Assembly: GCF_001741865.1 (NCBI RefSeq)
Contig: NZ_CP017147.1
Coordinates: 5,695,001 to 5,759,000 of the forward strand
Direction: 5' to 3'
DNA from: Bosea vaviloviae
Lineage (GTDB): Bacteria > Pseudomonadota > Alphaproteobacteria > Rhizobiales > Beijerinckiaceae
DNA: 64,000 nucleotides
Shown here: piece after piece, positions 26,885-35,739 of the stretch
How the letters are laid out: each line of letters opens with the position of its first letter
Numbering within the stretch: the stretch's first letter is position 1
Made by a program: the position numbers and the translations under genes
Notes under the pieces: model-generated
What the model was told of the DNA's origin: nothing
The model's input: the letters and a program-made list of their open reading frames with translations, nothing else
The model's database searches: none

Positions 26885-26905
26885 ACGAAACATCTCGAGA
26901 CAAAC

Positions 26906-27070
26906 ATGATCGCCGCCAGCTTCACCGCAGAGCCTCCCCTCACGATTGACCGCCCAGCCTCGCAACGCAGCCACGCAGCCGGACTTGCCCGGCTTGCCCG
27001 CTGCCTGTGGCTCGGCTGCGCCTTCGCGACGCCCTATCTCATCTTCTTGTGGCAGAGCCATGCGCGCTGA
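26906..27070 (+). CDS. Tiny membrane protein
   Basis: 54 aa with one predicted transmembrane helix near the C-terminus (LARCLWLGCAFATPYLIFLW, about residues 30-50). Unknown family. Support is the promoter and palindrome just upstream and the overlap with the next short gene. Divergent from DUF6502-DUF5666 and possibly controlled with them. Confidence 0.55.
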   Translation: MIAASFTAEPPLTIDRPASQRSHAAGLARLARCLWLGCAFATPYLIFLWQSHAR

Positions 27071-27260
27071 ACGGGTCTTCTCGATGAACGCGTTCGAACC
27101 GGCCAATCGCAAGCCTCAGCCTGCACGCCAGCTGACTGCGGGCACGCAGGAGACAGCGACGTTCGACCTCAACACCGGGCTGATCATCTTCATGCTCGGG
27201 CTGATCATCGGCTTCGTCTTCGCCGTGCCCTATGCGGTCTTCATGCTTGGGCTGGAATAG
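27060..27260 (+). CDS. Tiny membrane protein
   Basis: 66 aa. A polar N-terminal half is followed by DLNTGLIIFMLGLIIGFVFA and a second hydrophobic stretch, a helix about residues 43-63. The ATG at 27060 overlaps the previous gene by 11 bases; an ATG at 27084 is equally possible. Function unknown. Both tiny proteins end with a Tyr/Phe-rich hydrophobic segment (TPYLIF, VPYAVF), suggesting relatedness. Confidence 0.55.
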   Translation: MRAERVFSMNAFEPANRKPQPARQLTAGTQETATFDLNTGLIIFMLGLIIGFVFAVPYAVFMLGLE

Positions 27261-27307
27261 CGGCCCGGGCAGAATCAGGTCGCGAGGACGCCAGCAGGGC
27301 TTACTTT

Positions 27308-27351
27308 CCGACCAAGCCTTTGCCGACCAAGCCTTTGCCGATCAGACCTTG
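27308..27351. repeat. 15-bp tandem repeats at the 3' end of trmD
   Basis: CCGACCAAGCCTTTG occurs twice exactly (27308-27322, 27323-27337), followed by a degenerate copy, CCGATCAGACCTTG. It spans the trmD stop codon at 27342-27344, so the end of TrmD lies inside the repeat. Confidence 0.8.
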
Positions 27352-28028
27352 CCGATCAGATCCGGCCGCCGCTTGCGCGTGATTGTCTCCGCCTGTTCGC
27401 GCCGCCATCTGGCGATGCGGGCATGATCGCCCGAAAGCAGCGCCTCGGGCAGGCCCCTGCCCTCCCATTCGCGCGGGCGGGTATAGTGCGGGTATTCGAG
27501 CAGGCCGTTCTCGAAGCTTTCGTCCTGGCCCGACAATTCCTTGCCCATCACGCCGGGGATCAAGCGCACGCAAGCGTCGAGCAGCAGCAGCGCCGCCATT
27601 TCGCCGCCCGACAGGATGTAGTCGCCGACAGAGATCTCGGTCAGATCGCGCCCTTCGATGACACGTTCGTCGACGCCTTCAAACCGGCCGCAGACGATGA
27701 CGACGCCCTCGCCCGCCACCCATTCCCGCACCAGCCCCTGATCGAGCCTGCGGCCGCGCGGCGACATCAGCAGGCGCGGACGCATGTCGTCAGCAGGAAC
27801 AGCCGCATCGATCGCCGCCGCCAGCACGTCGCAGCGCAGCACCATGCCGGCCCCGCCGCCGGCCGGGTTGTCGTCGACATTGCGATGGCGGCCGATGCCA
27901 TGGTCGCGGATCTGGTGGGTGTCCAGCGACCACAGGCCCTTGCGCAATCCCTCGCCCGCCAGCGAGACGCCAAGCGGGCCGGGAAACATCTCGGGATAGA
28001 GCGTCAGGACGGAGGCGCGGAACGGCAT
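27342..28028 (-). CDS. trmD: tRNA (guanine-N1)-methyltransferase
   Basis: 228-aa SPOUT enzyme that methylates G37 of tRNAs to prevent frameshifting. The start [17 protein letters not shown] is at 28028. The trefoil-knot SAM site shows in [16 protein letters not shown] and [30 protein letters not shown]. The linker [24 protein letters not shown] and the C-terminal domain ([19 protein letters not shown]) follow. A longer reading upstream passes through a dispersed palindrome and is not used. In the usual order it follows rimM directly, but here a HAD gene intervenes. Confidence 0.96.
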   Translation of the reverse strand: MPFRASVLTLYPEMFPGPLGVSLAGEGLRKGLWSLDTHQIRDHGIGRHRNVDDNPAGGGAGMVLRCDVLAAAIDAAVPADDMRPRLLMSPRGRRLDQGLVREWVAGEGVVIVCGRFEGVDERVIEGRDLTEISVGDYILSGGEMAALLLLDACVRLIPGVMGKELSGQDESFENGLLEYPHYTRPREWEGRGLPEALLSGDHARIARWRREQAETITRKRRPDLIGKV

Positions 28029-28057
28029 GAATGCTCTCGAAGATACGGGGCGGCTGA

Positions 28058-28147
28058 GCGTCATTGCGAGCGTAGCGAAGCAATCCAGGAGGTCTCGCTC
28101 CACGTCCCCCTGGATTGCTTCGTCGCTCACGCTCCTCGCAATGACGC
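28058..28147. repeat. Palindromic repeat, family C copy 1
   Basis: GCGTCATTGCGAGCGTAGCG at the left faces CTCGCAATGACGC at the right; AAGCAATCCAG faces CTGGATTGCTTCG. The same hairpin recurs at 47015-47098. It separates trmD from the HAD gene. This element type is widespread between genes in many bacteria. Confidence 0.85.
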
Positions 28148-28168
28148 AGTGGTTCCGTCGATCTCCAT

Positions 28169-28840
28169 TCAAGCAAAGCGCAGCGCGGGCAGCCCGTCCA
28201 GCGCCGCGAAATCCTTGGCGCTGGCGATGACGTTGTCGAAGCCGGCGAAATCATTCGCGCCGAGCATGCTCAGGATCGCAACCGCGCGCATGCCGGCGCG
28301 GCGTGCTGCCTCGACGCCGTTGGGCGCGTCCTCGAAGACGACGCAAGCTTCGGGCGCGATTTTCATGCGTTCGGCAGCCCCCAGGAACAGGTCCGGATTC
28401 GGCTTGCCGCGAAAGCCCTGGGACGGCGCGATGATGGTGGCGAAGCGCGAGCGCAGGCCCAGCGTGTCGAGCACGATGTCGATATTCCCGGGCGGAGCCG
28501 CCGTGGCGACGGCCATCGGCACGCCAGCCGCATCGGCCCGCGTCATCAGGTCGAGAAGGCCGGGCATCGGCGCGACATGCGGGCCGTAGTTCCGACGGTA
28601 GAAGAGTTCCTTCTCCTTGCCCATCGCCTCGATCTCGGCGGGAGCGGCATTGGGAAAGAGTGGGCTGATGATCTCGCCGACCGCCATGCCGGCGGTGTGC
28701 GAAAAGAAGCTGTCGCGGTCGAAGGGCAATCCATGCGTCACATGAAGATGCTCCCAGGCATCCTCATGGAAGCGCATATTGTCGACGATGGTGCCGTCCA
28801 TGTCGAAGATCAGGGCGCGGACGGGACCGTTACTTGTCAT
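28169..28840 (-). CDS. HAD family phosphatase
   Basis: 223-aa haloacid-dehalogenase hydrolase, subfamily with a helical cap. Motif I is [10 protein letters not shown] (about residues 12-21). Motif II is VATAAP; motif III is KPNPDLFL; motif IV is [14 protein letters not shown]. This pattern fits phosphoglycolate phosphatase or beta-phosphoglucomutase relatives; substrate cannot be told. It overlaps the end of rimM by 11 bases, so it is co-translated within the ribosomal operon, an unusual insertion between rimM and trmD. Confidence 0.92.
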   Translation of the reverse strand: MTSNGPVRALIFDMDGTIVDNMRFHEDAWEHLHVTHGLPFDRDSFFSHTAGMAVGEIISPLFPNAAPAEIEAMGKEKELFYRRNYGPHVAPMPGLLDLMTRADAAGVPMAVATAAPPGNIDIVLDTLGLRSRFATIIAPSQGFRGKPNPDLFLGAAERMKIAPEACVVFEDAPNGVEAARRAGMRAVAILSMLGANDFAGFDNVIASAKDFAALDGLPALRFA

Positions 28841-29354
28841 CGCCGACCTCGAACAAGCCCTCGGGCGGCTCGGCTTCGATACGGCGGGCCGTGACGTCGA
28901 TGCGCGGCGCGAAAGCCTTGGTGAAGGGCATCAGCACCGAGCGGCCGTCGGGCGTCGCGATGTCGAGCAGATCGCCGGCGCCGTAATTGGCGACGGCCGT
29001 GACCGAGCCGAGCACCGCGCCATCGGGCCCGACGACGGCGCAGCCGATCAGATCGGCCTGCAGGAACTCGTCCTCATCCTCCGCCGGCGGGAGCTTGTCG
29101 CGGGAAACAAAGAGTTTCACCCCGGCCAGGCTCTCGGCCGCCTCGCGGCTGGTCACGCCCTTGAGCCGGGCGACGACCACTTCCTTGGCCGGACGGATAT
29201 CGGCGATCTCGAAACGCCGGCCCGCCTCGTCACTGAGTGGGCCGTATCCGGCGATCGCCAACGGATCACCGGTGAAGGCCTTGATCCGGACCTCGCCCTT
29301 GATGCCATGGGCTGCGCCGATGACGCCGAGCAGGACGAGGTTGTCAGCCGTCAT
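28830..29354 (-). CDS. rimM: Ribosome maturation factor RimM
   Basis: 174 aa. RimM binds S19 and helps mature the 30S head. The N-terminal beta-barrel reads LVLLGVIGAAHGIKGEVRIKAFTGDP. The C-terminal PRC-barrel includes DLIGCAVVGPDGAVLGSVTAVANYGAGDLLDI and VLMPFTKAFAPRIDVTARRI. The ATG at 29354 is chosen over a codon at 29375. It follows rpsP by about 150 bases containing a palindromic repeat and overlaps the HAD gene downstream. Confidence 0.95.
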   Translation of the reverse strand: MTADNLVLLGVIGAAHGIKGEVRIKAFTGDPLAIAGYGPLSDEAGRRFEIADIRPAKEVVVARLKGVTSREAAESLAGVKLFVSRDKLPPAEDEDEFLQADLIGCAVVGPDGAVLGSVTAVANYGAGDLLDIATPDGRSVLMPFTKAFAPRIDVTARRIEAEPPEGLFEVGDDK

Positions 29355-29384
29355 AGTGGAAACACCGCACGACAACGGGCTCCT

Positions 29385-29478
29385 CCGTCATGCTCGCCCT
29401 TGTGGCGAGCATCCACGTCTTGCCCACGGCACGCGACGAGCGAAGACGTGGATGGTCGGGACAAGCCCGACCATGACG
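29385..29478. repeat. Palindromic intergenic repeat between rpsP and rimM
   Basis: CCGTCATGCTCGCCCTTG faces GACAAGCCCGACCATGACG, with CCACGTCTTGCCC facing CGAAGACGTGGATG. Related to 5285-5388. It would form a long hairpin in the rpsP-rimM transcript and could affect readthrough or stability. Confidence 0.75.
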
Positions 29479-29504
29479 AATCGCGTCGCGAGCCTTGGGC
29501 TGCA

Positions 29505-29864
29505 TCACGCCTCGGCTTCAGCCGGGGCAGCGCTCTTGGCGGCGTTCTTCTCGGCGCGCTCCTTGGCCTTCTCGCCAGGAAGAGCCTTGTTCGGGTTGTT
29601 GCGAGCCGGACGCTTGGCGAGGCCGGCGGCGTCGAGGAAGCGCAGCACGCGGTCCGTCGGCTGGGCGCCCTTGGCGAGCCAATCCTTGGCCTTCTCGAGA
29701 TCGAGCACGACGCGCTCGGCCGAATCCTTGGCCTTCATCGGGTCATAGGAGCCGATCTTCTCGATGAAACGGCCATCGCGCGGCGAGCGGGCGTCGGCGA
29801 CGACGATGCGGTAATACGGGCGCTTCTTGGCGCCGCCACGGGTCAGGCGGATCTTGAGGGACAT
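29505..29864 (-). CDS. rpsP: 30S ribosomal protein S16
   Basis: 119 aa. Standard S16 opening ([40 protein letters not shown]), then [16 protein letters not shown]. The C-terminal 40 residues are an Ala/Glu/Lys-rich tail ([21 protein letters not shown]) typical of alphaproteobacterial S16. Member of the ffh-rpsP-rimM cluster on the minus strand. Confidence 0.97.
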   Translation of the reverse strand: MSLKIRLTRGGAKKRPYYRIVVADARSPRDGRFIEKIGSYDPMKAKDSAERVVLDLEKAKDWLAKGAQPTDRVLRFLDAAGLAKRPARNNPNKALPGEKAKERAEKNAAKSAAPAEAEA

Positions 29865-29907
29865 TCTCGTCTTCCTTGGTTGGGTATCGTTTTGGGTTGG
29901 GTTGAGC

Positions 29908-30171
29908 TCAGGCTTTGTTGTCGTCGACCAGTTGATCGATCATGGCCCAGGGATCGTCCTTCATGCCGGTCGACGTGAAGACTTCGAGATCGATGGAGCC
30001 GTCCTCGAGAACGTCGATCTCCCAATATTCTCCGGGCGCATGCACGAAGAAGGAGAAGGCGTCGTCTCGGTAGGATGAGGTTTCGTAGGAGAGGTTGGCG
30101 TCGTCGAGACGCGCCTTCACCTGCTTGAACACGTCGAACATGCCGACGCGCATATCGGTCGGTTTGGTCAT
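29908..30171 (-). CDS. Small acidic hypothetical protein in the ffh-rpsP operon
   Basis: 87 aa. Landmarks: [48 protein letters not shown] and [14 protein letters not shown]. Acidic, no membrane segment, no motif I can name. Its ATG overlaps the ffh stop (ATGA), so it is translationally coupled. It lies 43 bases before rpsP. The extra gene in this conserved operon hints at a minor role near SRP or ribosome function, but that is guesswork. Confidence 0.75.
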   Translation of the reverse strand: MTKPTDMRVGMFDVFKQVKARLDDANLSYETSSYRDDAFSFFVHAPGEYWEIDVLEDGSIDLEVFTSTGMKDDPWAMIDQLVDDNKA

Positions 30172-31769
30172 TTCTTCTTCCCTCCGAAGGGATTGTTGCC
30201 CCCAAGCCCCGGCAAAGACCTGCCCGGGAGACCACTGCCCAGTCCCGGCAGCTTCGGCATCATGCCGGCAGGCGGGGTGACGCCCTTGGGCAGCCCCGGG
30301 AAACCGCCAGGCGGAAGGCCCGGCATGCCGCCGCCTGCCCCCATCTGCTTCTGCAGTTCGGCGAGTTGCGCCGGATCCATCTTCGACGGATCGAGCCCGC
30401 CGGGCAGGCCGCCCATGCCGCCGCCGCCAATCCCGAACATCTGGCCGAGCTTGCCGAGCATGCCGCCCTTCTGCTTGCTCATCGCCTTCATCATGTCGGC
30501 CATGCCGCGATGCATCTTGAGCAGCTTGTTGATCGCCTCCGGCGAGGTGCCAGAGCCCGCCGCGATGCGCTTCTTGCGGCTGTTCTTGAGCAGATCGGGG
30601 TTCTTGCGCTCGGCCGCCGTCATGGAATCGATGATGGCGATCTGGCGCTTCATCATCTTGTCGTTCACGCCGGAATTGGCGAGCTGGCCCTGCATCTGCT
30701 TCATGCCGGGCAGCATGCCCATCACGCCGCCAAGCCCACCCATCTTCTCCATCTGCTGCAATTGCATGCGCATGTCGGAGAGGTCGAAATTGCCCTTGGC
30801 GAGACGCTGCGCCAGCGCCTGGGCCTTGTCGGCATCGACCGTCTCGGCCGCGCGCTCGACCAGGCCGACGATGTCGCCCATGCCGAGAATGCGGTTGGCG
30901 ACGCGCGAGGGATGGAAATCCTCGAGCGCATCGACCTTTTCGCCGGTGCCGACGAGCTTGATCGGCTTGCCGGTGACGGCGCGCATCGAGAGCGCGGCGC
31001 CGCCGCGGCCGTCGCCATCCATGCGGGTCAGGACGATGCCGGTGAGGCCGACGCGCGCATCGAAGGCGCGCGCCGTGTTGACGGCATCCTGGCCGGTCAG
31101 CGCGTCGGCGACGAGCAGAACCTCATGCGGGTTCGTCGCAGCCTTCACCTCGGCGACTTCCGCCATCAGCGTATCGTCGAGCGTGACGCGGCCGGCGGTG
31201 TCGAGCATGACGACGTCGTAGCCGCCGAGCCTGCCGGCCTCGATCGCGCGGCGCGCGATCTGCACGGCGCTCTGGCCGGCCACGATCGGCAAGGTCTCGA
31301 CGCCGACCTGCTTGCCCAGGATGGCGAGCTGCTCCATCGCGGCAGGTCGCCGCGTATCGAGCGAGGCCATCAGGACGCGCTTCTTGTTGCGGTCGGTCAG
31401 GCGCTTGGCGATCTTGGCCGTCGAGGTCGTCTTGCCCGAGCCCTGAAGACCGACCATCAGGATCGGCACCGGCGGCACGGCATCGAGCGTAATGCCCTCG
31501 CCCTCGCCACCGAGCATGTCGATCAGCGCGTCATTGACGATCTTGATGACCTGCTGGCCGGGCGTGACGGATTTCAGTACTTCCGCGCCGACGGCCCGTT
31601 CGCGCACCTTCTCGGTGAAGGAGCGCACGACCTCGAGCGCGACGTCGGCCTCGAGCAACGCCTTGCGCACCTCGCGCAGCGCGGCGTTGACGTCCTCCTC
31701 GGTCAGCGAACCCCTGCGGGTGAGCCCCGAGAGGATGCCCGATAGCCTGTCGCTCAAAGTGCCGAACAT
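30168..31769 (-). CDS. ffh: Signal recognition particle protein Ffh
   Basis: 533-aa GTPase that binds 4.5S RNA and signal sequences and targets nascent membrane proteins to FtsY. N domain: residues 1-95. The G domain includes GLQGSGKTTSTAKIA, DTRRPAAMEQL, DTAGR and GTGEKVDALEDFHP. The M domain (residues about 300-440) is methionine-rich. The last 90 residues are a long Gly/Pro/Met tail, longer than in E. coli but usual here. ATG at 31769 chosen over a codon at 31781. Followed by a coupled small gene and rpsP. Confidence 0.97.
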   Translation of the reverse strand: MFGTLSDRLSGILSGLTRRGSLTEEDVNAALREVRKALLEADVALEVVRSFTEKVRERAVGAEVLKSVTPGQQVIKIVNDALIDMLGGEGEGITLDAVPPVPILMVGLQGSGKTTSTAKIAKRLTDRNKKRVLMASLDTRRPAAMEQLAILGKQVGVETLPIVAGQSAVQIARRAIEAGRLGGYDVVMLDTAGRVTLDDTLMAEVAEVKAATNPHEVLLVADALTGQDAVNTARAFDARVGLTGIVLTRMDGDGRGGAALSMRAVTGKPIKLVGTGEKVDALEDFHPSRVANRILGMGDIVGLVERAAETVDADKAQALAQRLAKGNFDLSDMRMQLQQMEKMGGLGGVMGMLPGMKQMQGQLANSGVNDKMMKRQIAIIDSMTAAERKNPDLLKNSRKKRIAAGSGTSPEAINKLLKMHRGMADMMKAMSKQKGGMLGKLGQMFGIGGGGMGGLPGGLDPSKMDPAQLAELQKQMGAGGGMPGLPPGGFPGLPKGVTPPAGMMPKLPGLGSGLPGRSLPGLGGNNPFGGKKK

Positions 31770-31975
31770 GCTGTGCCTCAACGAGCCGAAACGAAAAGCC
31801 CTATCGCCAAACGGTTTCGCGCCCGAGGGCGCAGACGCGCTGTCGGGCGTTGACCTCCGGGCTCGAAATGCTCAGGGAGCGGCCCGGTCGGCTGATGCGG
31901 TCTCGTCGATGTCGGCGAAACGAATGCGCGGGTTAAAGCGGGAGAATGTGGCGAAAGTCAAGGTTGGCACATGAG

Positions 31976-32073
31976 ATCAGAACGTTTTCGAGCGAAGTGG
32001 CCATCGGTTCGCGCGAAGAAAACGCGTTAAAACAAAAAGCTAGGGCGGTTGAACGATCCAAACGGATCGGATC
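31976..32073. repeat. Dispersed intergenic repeat, family B copy 2
   Basis: TTTTCGAGCGAAGTGG, GGTTCGCGCGAAGAAAA, GCGTTAAAACAAA and TTGAACGATCCAAACGGATC match 62297-62397 in the same orientation and 576-677 inverted. It lies in the 424-base gap between ffh and the gene at 32194. The rest of that gap should hold the ffh promoter, but no clear one is visible. Confidence 0.85.
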
Positions 32074-32193
32074 GACCTGATCGATGAATCCGTCTCTCGT
32101 TATCTGATGGAGCACGAGCCACGGCGCGAGCACTTGCCTGAGCCACAACCCTGAGGTTTAAAGACGCGCCTAGATTTTCATCAGGGAATTGCC

Positions 32194-32625
32194 ATGGCCG
32201 CGCGCACGACGACCCTTTCAGCCCTTGCCTTCACCGCCTTGTTCCTCAGCCTGTCGCAAGCCCAGGCTCAGCAGGCCTGCCACAACAATTTCAAGACCGA
32301 TGGCGTTCCGATGGTGACCGGCTTGACCTATCGCAGCTGGGATCTCGTTACGAATCGCACACCTGCGGCCGTGCTGAAGAGCCTGGCGGCCGCCGTCGCC
32401 GCGGAGGGCTTCGCCGGTATCCGCGTCGATAATGCCACGAGTTCGGTCCTTGCGATCCAGGAAACCACCGGTTCGGGCCGGCCGCAGACCCTGCGCGTCA
32501 CCGCCCGCAAGAGCGGGCCGGCCACGCGCGTCGACGCCGCTTTCGTCGTCCAGCAGGGCCAGATCGCGCCGGAAGGCTATGTCCGCGACGCGCTCTGCCG
32601 CGTCATCGCCGGCGGCCGCGGCTGA
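32194..32625 (+). CDS. Exported hypothetical protein
   Basis: 143 aa. Signal peptide residues 1-26 end in AQAQQ. The mature part has two cysteines (QQACHNNF and DALCRVI) that could pair. FKTDGVPMVTGLTYRSW and the alternating strands look like a small beta domain, but I recognise no family. It stands upstream of the CAP-domain lipoprotein, 69 bases apart, possibly in the same transcript. Confidence 0.7.
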   Translation: MAARTTTLSALAFTALFLSLSQAQAQQACHNNFKTDGVPMVTGLTYRSWDLVTNRTPAAVLKSLAAAVAAEGFAGIRVDNATSSVLAIQETTGSGRPQTLRVTARKSGPATRVDAAFVVQQGQIAPEGYVRDALCRVIAGGRG

Positions 32626-32694
32626 GATCGTCGCATAACCGCTGGGATTACGTTACGGTACGAGGTGGTACACCCGACAAACCGAAAGCCGACG

Positions 32695-33261
32695 ATGGAT
32701 CAGCATCTCTTCCGCGTGGCGACCCTCGCCATGACCCTGCTCGCCGCCGGCTGCGCCGGCGATCCGCGCAGCGCTGCGCCTCTCGGCGCCTCGGCCACCC
32801 AGCGCCTGGCCGCTGTCAAGCTCGACACGGCCGCCGCCAGCCGCATCCTCAACGCCTATCGCGCCAGCCACGGCCTCGGCCCGGTCAAGCTCGACCCGAC
32901 GCTGACCGCCATGGCCCAGCGCCAGGCCAATGCGATGGCCGCAGCGAACACGCTCTCCCATGACGCCGGCGGCGGCTTCGTCTCCCGCGTCCATGGCGCC
33001 GGGCTGAAAGCGGGGCGTACGGCCGAGAACGTCGGCGGCGGCTATTATTCGACCGAAGAGGCCTTCGCGGGCTGGAAGGCGTCCTCCGGACACGACGTCA
33101 ATCTGCGCATGCCGGAGGCGACGCGCTTCGGCATCGCGCTAGCCAAGGCCCCCCAGACTCAATACGGGGCCTGGTGGGCGCTGGTGATCGCCGGCGAACC
33201 GGAAAGGCGGCGGGAGATCACCACAGGACCGTTTGGCGCAGGCGCGCCGGCGATCCGCTAA
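32695..33261 (+). CDS. CAP domain-containing lipoprotein
   Basis: 188 aa with a lipoprotein signal: LAMTLLAAGCAGDP puts the lipidated Cys near residue 19. The CAP/SCP-PR1 fold shows in ILNAYRASHGLGPVKLDPTLTAMAQRQANAMAAANTLSHDAGGGF, then RTAENVGGGYYS, EAFAGWKASSGHDVNLRMPEATRFGIALA and WALVIAG. The metal-site His residues are in LSHD and GHD. Bacterial CAP proteins have no single function. The ATG at 32695 is chosen because the lipobox fits it. Confidence 0.9.
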   Translation: MDQHLFRVATLAMTLLAAGCAGDPRSAAPLGASATQRLAAVKLDTAAASRILNAYRASHGLGPVKLDPTLTAMAQRQANAMAAANTLSHDAGGGFVSRVHGAGLKAGRTAENVGGGYYSTEEAFAGWKASSGHDVNLRMPEATRFGIALAKAPQTQYGAWWALVIAGEPERRREITTGPFGAGAPAIR

Positions 33262-33323
33262 CCCCTTTACAACCGGCCGCATCTGGGGATTGCTCCGCCC
33301 CTCGACCACCGGAGCCTGTCGCC

Positions 33324-33950
33324 ATGACCTTCGAAGCCTGGGCCGCCTTTGCCGCGGCCACCGCCGTCCTGCTGGTGATTCCCGGCCCGACGATTCTGCT
33401 GGTGATCTCCTACGCGCTCGGCCAGGGCTGGCGCACGGCCTTCCCCATGGCGGTGGGCGTCGCGCTCGGCGATTTCACGGCGATGACGCTCTCCATGCTC
33501 GGCGTCGGCGCGTTGCTGGCAGCCTCGGCCACCATCTTCACCGCGCTGAAATGGGTCGGCGCGGCCTATCTCATCTATCTCGGGATCAAGCTGTTCCGCG
33601 CCGGCGGCACGCTCGACGCCAAGCCGCGCCAGGACGCCGTATCGCCCTGGAAGATGCTCGCCCATGCCTGGCTGGTGACGGCTCTGAACCCCAAGAGCAT
33701 CACCTTCTTCGTCGCCTTCCTGCCGCAGTTCTTGGATGCGAAGGGTGATTTCTGGGCGCAGATGCTGATCTTCGAGGCGACCTTCATCACCCTCGCCTTC
33801 GCCAATGCCATGGGCTACGCGCTGGTCGCCTCGCGCGCGCGCTCGGTGATCGGCAATCCGCGCGCGATCGGGCTCTTCAACAAGGCCGGCGGCACGCTGC
33901 TGGTCGGGGCGGGCATCGCGACGGTCGCGGTACGCTCGGGCAGCAACTGA
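33324..33950 (+). CDS. LysE family translocator
   Basis: 208-aa inner-membrane exporter of the LysE/RhtB family with about six helices. The opening AFAAATAVLLVIPGPTILLVISYALGQG carries the PGP motif. Then ALGDFTAMTLSMLGVGALLA, WVGAAYLIYLGIKLF and LTALNPKSITFFVAFLPQF (family signature N-P-K). Members export amino acids or homoserine lactones; substrate unknown. GGAG lies 8 bases before the ATG at 33324. Confidence 0.92.
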   Translation: MTFEAWAAFAAATAVLLVIPGPTILLVISYALGQGWRTAFPMAVGVALGDFTAMTLSMLGVGALLAASATIFTALKWVGAAYLIYLGIKLFRAGGTLDAKPRQDAVSPWKMLAHAWLVTALNPKSITFFVAFLPQFLDAKGDFWAQMLIFEATFITLAFANAMGYALVASRARSVIGNPRAIGLFNKAGGTLLVGAGIATVAVRSGSN

Positions 33951-33960
33951 GGCGCAACCT

Positions 33961-34578
33961 ATGCCCGGCAAGGAAGCGATGCCCGGCAGGGACGCCGCCA
34001 CCCTCGACTTCTACGGGGCCGAAGCCGGGACCTATGCCGGGCGGACGCGCAAGGTCATACATGACCGCCTCGATGCATTCGCCGCTGCGCTTCCGGTTGG
34101 CGGCAGCGTTCTCGAACTCGGCTGCGGCGGCGGGCAGGACAGCGAGGGCCTGCTGGCGCGTGGCTTCGCGGTGACGCCCACCGACGGCTCGCCGGAACTG
34201 GCGAGCCAAGCCGCGCGGAGGCTCAGGCGGCCGGTCAAGGTGCTGCTGTTCGAGGACCTGGAGGAGAGCAATGCCTTCGACGGCGTCTGGGCCAATGCCT
34301 GCTTGCTGCATGTGCCACGCCAGGCCCTTCCGGCTGTTATCGACAAGGTGCAGGCTGCTCTGAAACCGGGCGGCGTATTCTATGCCAGCTTCAAGGCCGG
34401 CACCGTCGATGGCCGTGACCGCTTCGGACGCTATTACAACTACCCGTCACCGGACTGGCTGCGCGGCGCATACGATGCTGACCGCTGGCGCAAGCTCGAC
34501 ATCGACGAAGACATGGGCGGAGGCTATGATGGCGAGCCGACCCGATGGCTGCATGTGCTCGCATTCAAGATGCCGTGA
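33961..34578 (+). CDS. Class I SAM-dependent methyltransferase
   Basis: 205 aa. Motif I is VLELGCGGGQDSEGLLARGF (about residues 52-71), followed by VTPTDGSPELAS and ANACLLHVPRQALPAVI, the usual pattern of Methyltransf_25/11. LKPGGVFYASFKAG marks motif III. Small soluble enzyme with unknown substrate. An alternative ATG at 33979 is 6 residues in. It starts 10 bases after the LysE stop, so they are probably co-transcribed. Confidence 0.88.
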   Translation: MPGKEAMPGRDAATLDFYGAEAGTYAGRTRKVIHDRLDAFAAALPVGGSVLELGCGGGQDSEGLLARGFAVTPTDGSPELASQAARRLRRPVKVLLFEDLEESNAFDGVWANACLLHVPRQALPAVIDKVQAALKPGGVFYASFKAGTVDGRDRFGRYYNYPSPDWLRGAYDADRWRKLDIDEDMGGGYDGEPTRWLHVLAFKMP

Positions 34579-34668
34579 CGACGGACGATCTCCCTCTGGG
34601 CGGCGGCATCGGCATGCATCAGGATCGTCGGACTTGATCCAGCGCACTCACGCCCCACTTCTGACACC

Positions 34669-35727
34669 ATGAATCGTCGCAAGCTCCTTTCCTTCTTCGG
34701 CCTCGCCGCCCTGCTCGGCTCGACCGGCACCGCCTGGGCGATGCTTTCGCGCTCGCGCAATCCCTATTACCAGGGTCCCGCCACCGCTCATTTCGATGGC
34801 CTGAGTTTCAGCGACGGGCGCCCCGTCACCAAGGGGCTGCTCGACGTCTGGAGATGGCAGACCTCCAAGCGCGAGCGCGAGGCGTTTCCCGTGCGTTACC
34901 CGGCCCCGCCGCAGGACAAGCCACCGGCTCGCGTCGAGGGCGTTCGCATCGTCCATCTCGGCCACGCCTCGTTCCTGTACCAGGTCGCGGGGCTGAACCT
35001 GCTGATCGACCCGGTCTATGCGCAGCGCGCCAGCCCATTTTCCTTTGCCGGCCCCAAGCGCGTGAACGAACCCGGCGTCGCCTTCGACGATTTGCCGAAG
35101 ATCGACATCGTGTTGATCACGCATAACCATTACGACCATCTCGATCTTGCGACGCTCGCCCGCATCCATGCCCGCGACATGCCGCGCATGATCATGCCGC
35201 TCGGCAACGACACCATCGTCAAGGCGCGCATTCCCGACGCGCTGACGCAGGCCCATGACTGGGGCGACCGCGTCGCTCTGTCGGATAAAATCTCGGCGAC
35301 CCTCGTTCCGACTTATCACTGGTCGGCGCGCGGCGCGCTCGACCGGCGCATGGCGCTGTGGTGCTCCTTCGTCATCGAGACCGGCGGAACGAAGGTCTTC
35401 CATATCGGCGACACCGGCTATCATGACGGCTCGCTCTATGAGCAGCTCGGCCGGGAGCATGGTCCATTCGATCTCGCCGTACTGCCGATCGGCGCCTATG
35501 AGCCGCGCTGGTTCATGTCGGACAACCACATGAACCCGGAAGAGGCCGTGAAGGTGATGACCTCGCTCAGGGCGCGCCAGGCTATCGGCCATCACTGGGG
35601 CACGTTCCAGCTCACCGACGAGGGCATCGAGCGCCCGCCCGAGGCGCTGAAGGCGGCCCTGGCGCAGGCCGGCCTGCCGGAGGAGCGCTTCAGGCCGATG
35701 CGGCCGGGGCTGAGCTGGACGGCCTGA
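34669..35727 (+). CDS. MBL fold metallo-hydrolase (NAPE-PLD/UlaG type)
   Basis: 352 aa with an N-terminal membrane anchor or signal (residues 5-24, LLSFFGLAALLGSTGTAWAM). The metallo-beta-lactamase motif HNHYDHLD supplies two-metal ligands; further ligands lie in GDTGYHDG and IGHHWGTF. The start of the core is IVHLGHASFLYQVAGLNLLIDPV. Similar proteins include N-acylphosphatidylethanolamine phospholipase D, so a phosphodiesterase role in the envelope is possible but not shown. Confidence 0.9.
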   Translation: MNRRKLLSFFGLAALLGSTGTAWAMLSRSRNPYYQGPATAHFDGLSFSDGRPVTKGLLDVWRWQTSKREREAFPVRYPAPPQDKPPARVEGVRIVHLGHASFLYQVAGLNLLIDPVYAQRASPFSFAGPKRVNEPGVAFDDLPKIDIVLITHNHYDHLDLATLARIHARDMPRMIMPLGNDTIVKARIPDALTQAHDWGDRVALSDKISATLVPTYHWSARGALDRRMALWCSFVIETGGTKVFHIGDTGYHDGSLYEQLGREHGPFDLAVLPIGAYEPRWFMSDNHMNPEEAVKVMTSLRARQAIGHHWGTFQLTDEGIERPPEALKAALAQAGLPEERFRPMRPGLSWTA

Positions 35728-35739
35728 GCTTATCCACTA

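Noticed and set aside
28029-28172. N-terminal extension of TrmD.
   Set aside because: The extra 48 residues are encoded by a family C palindrome; TrmD proteins begin at MPFRASVL.
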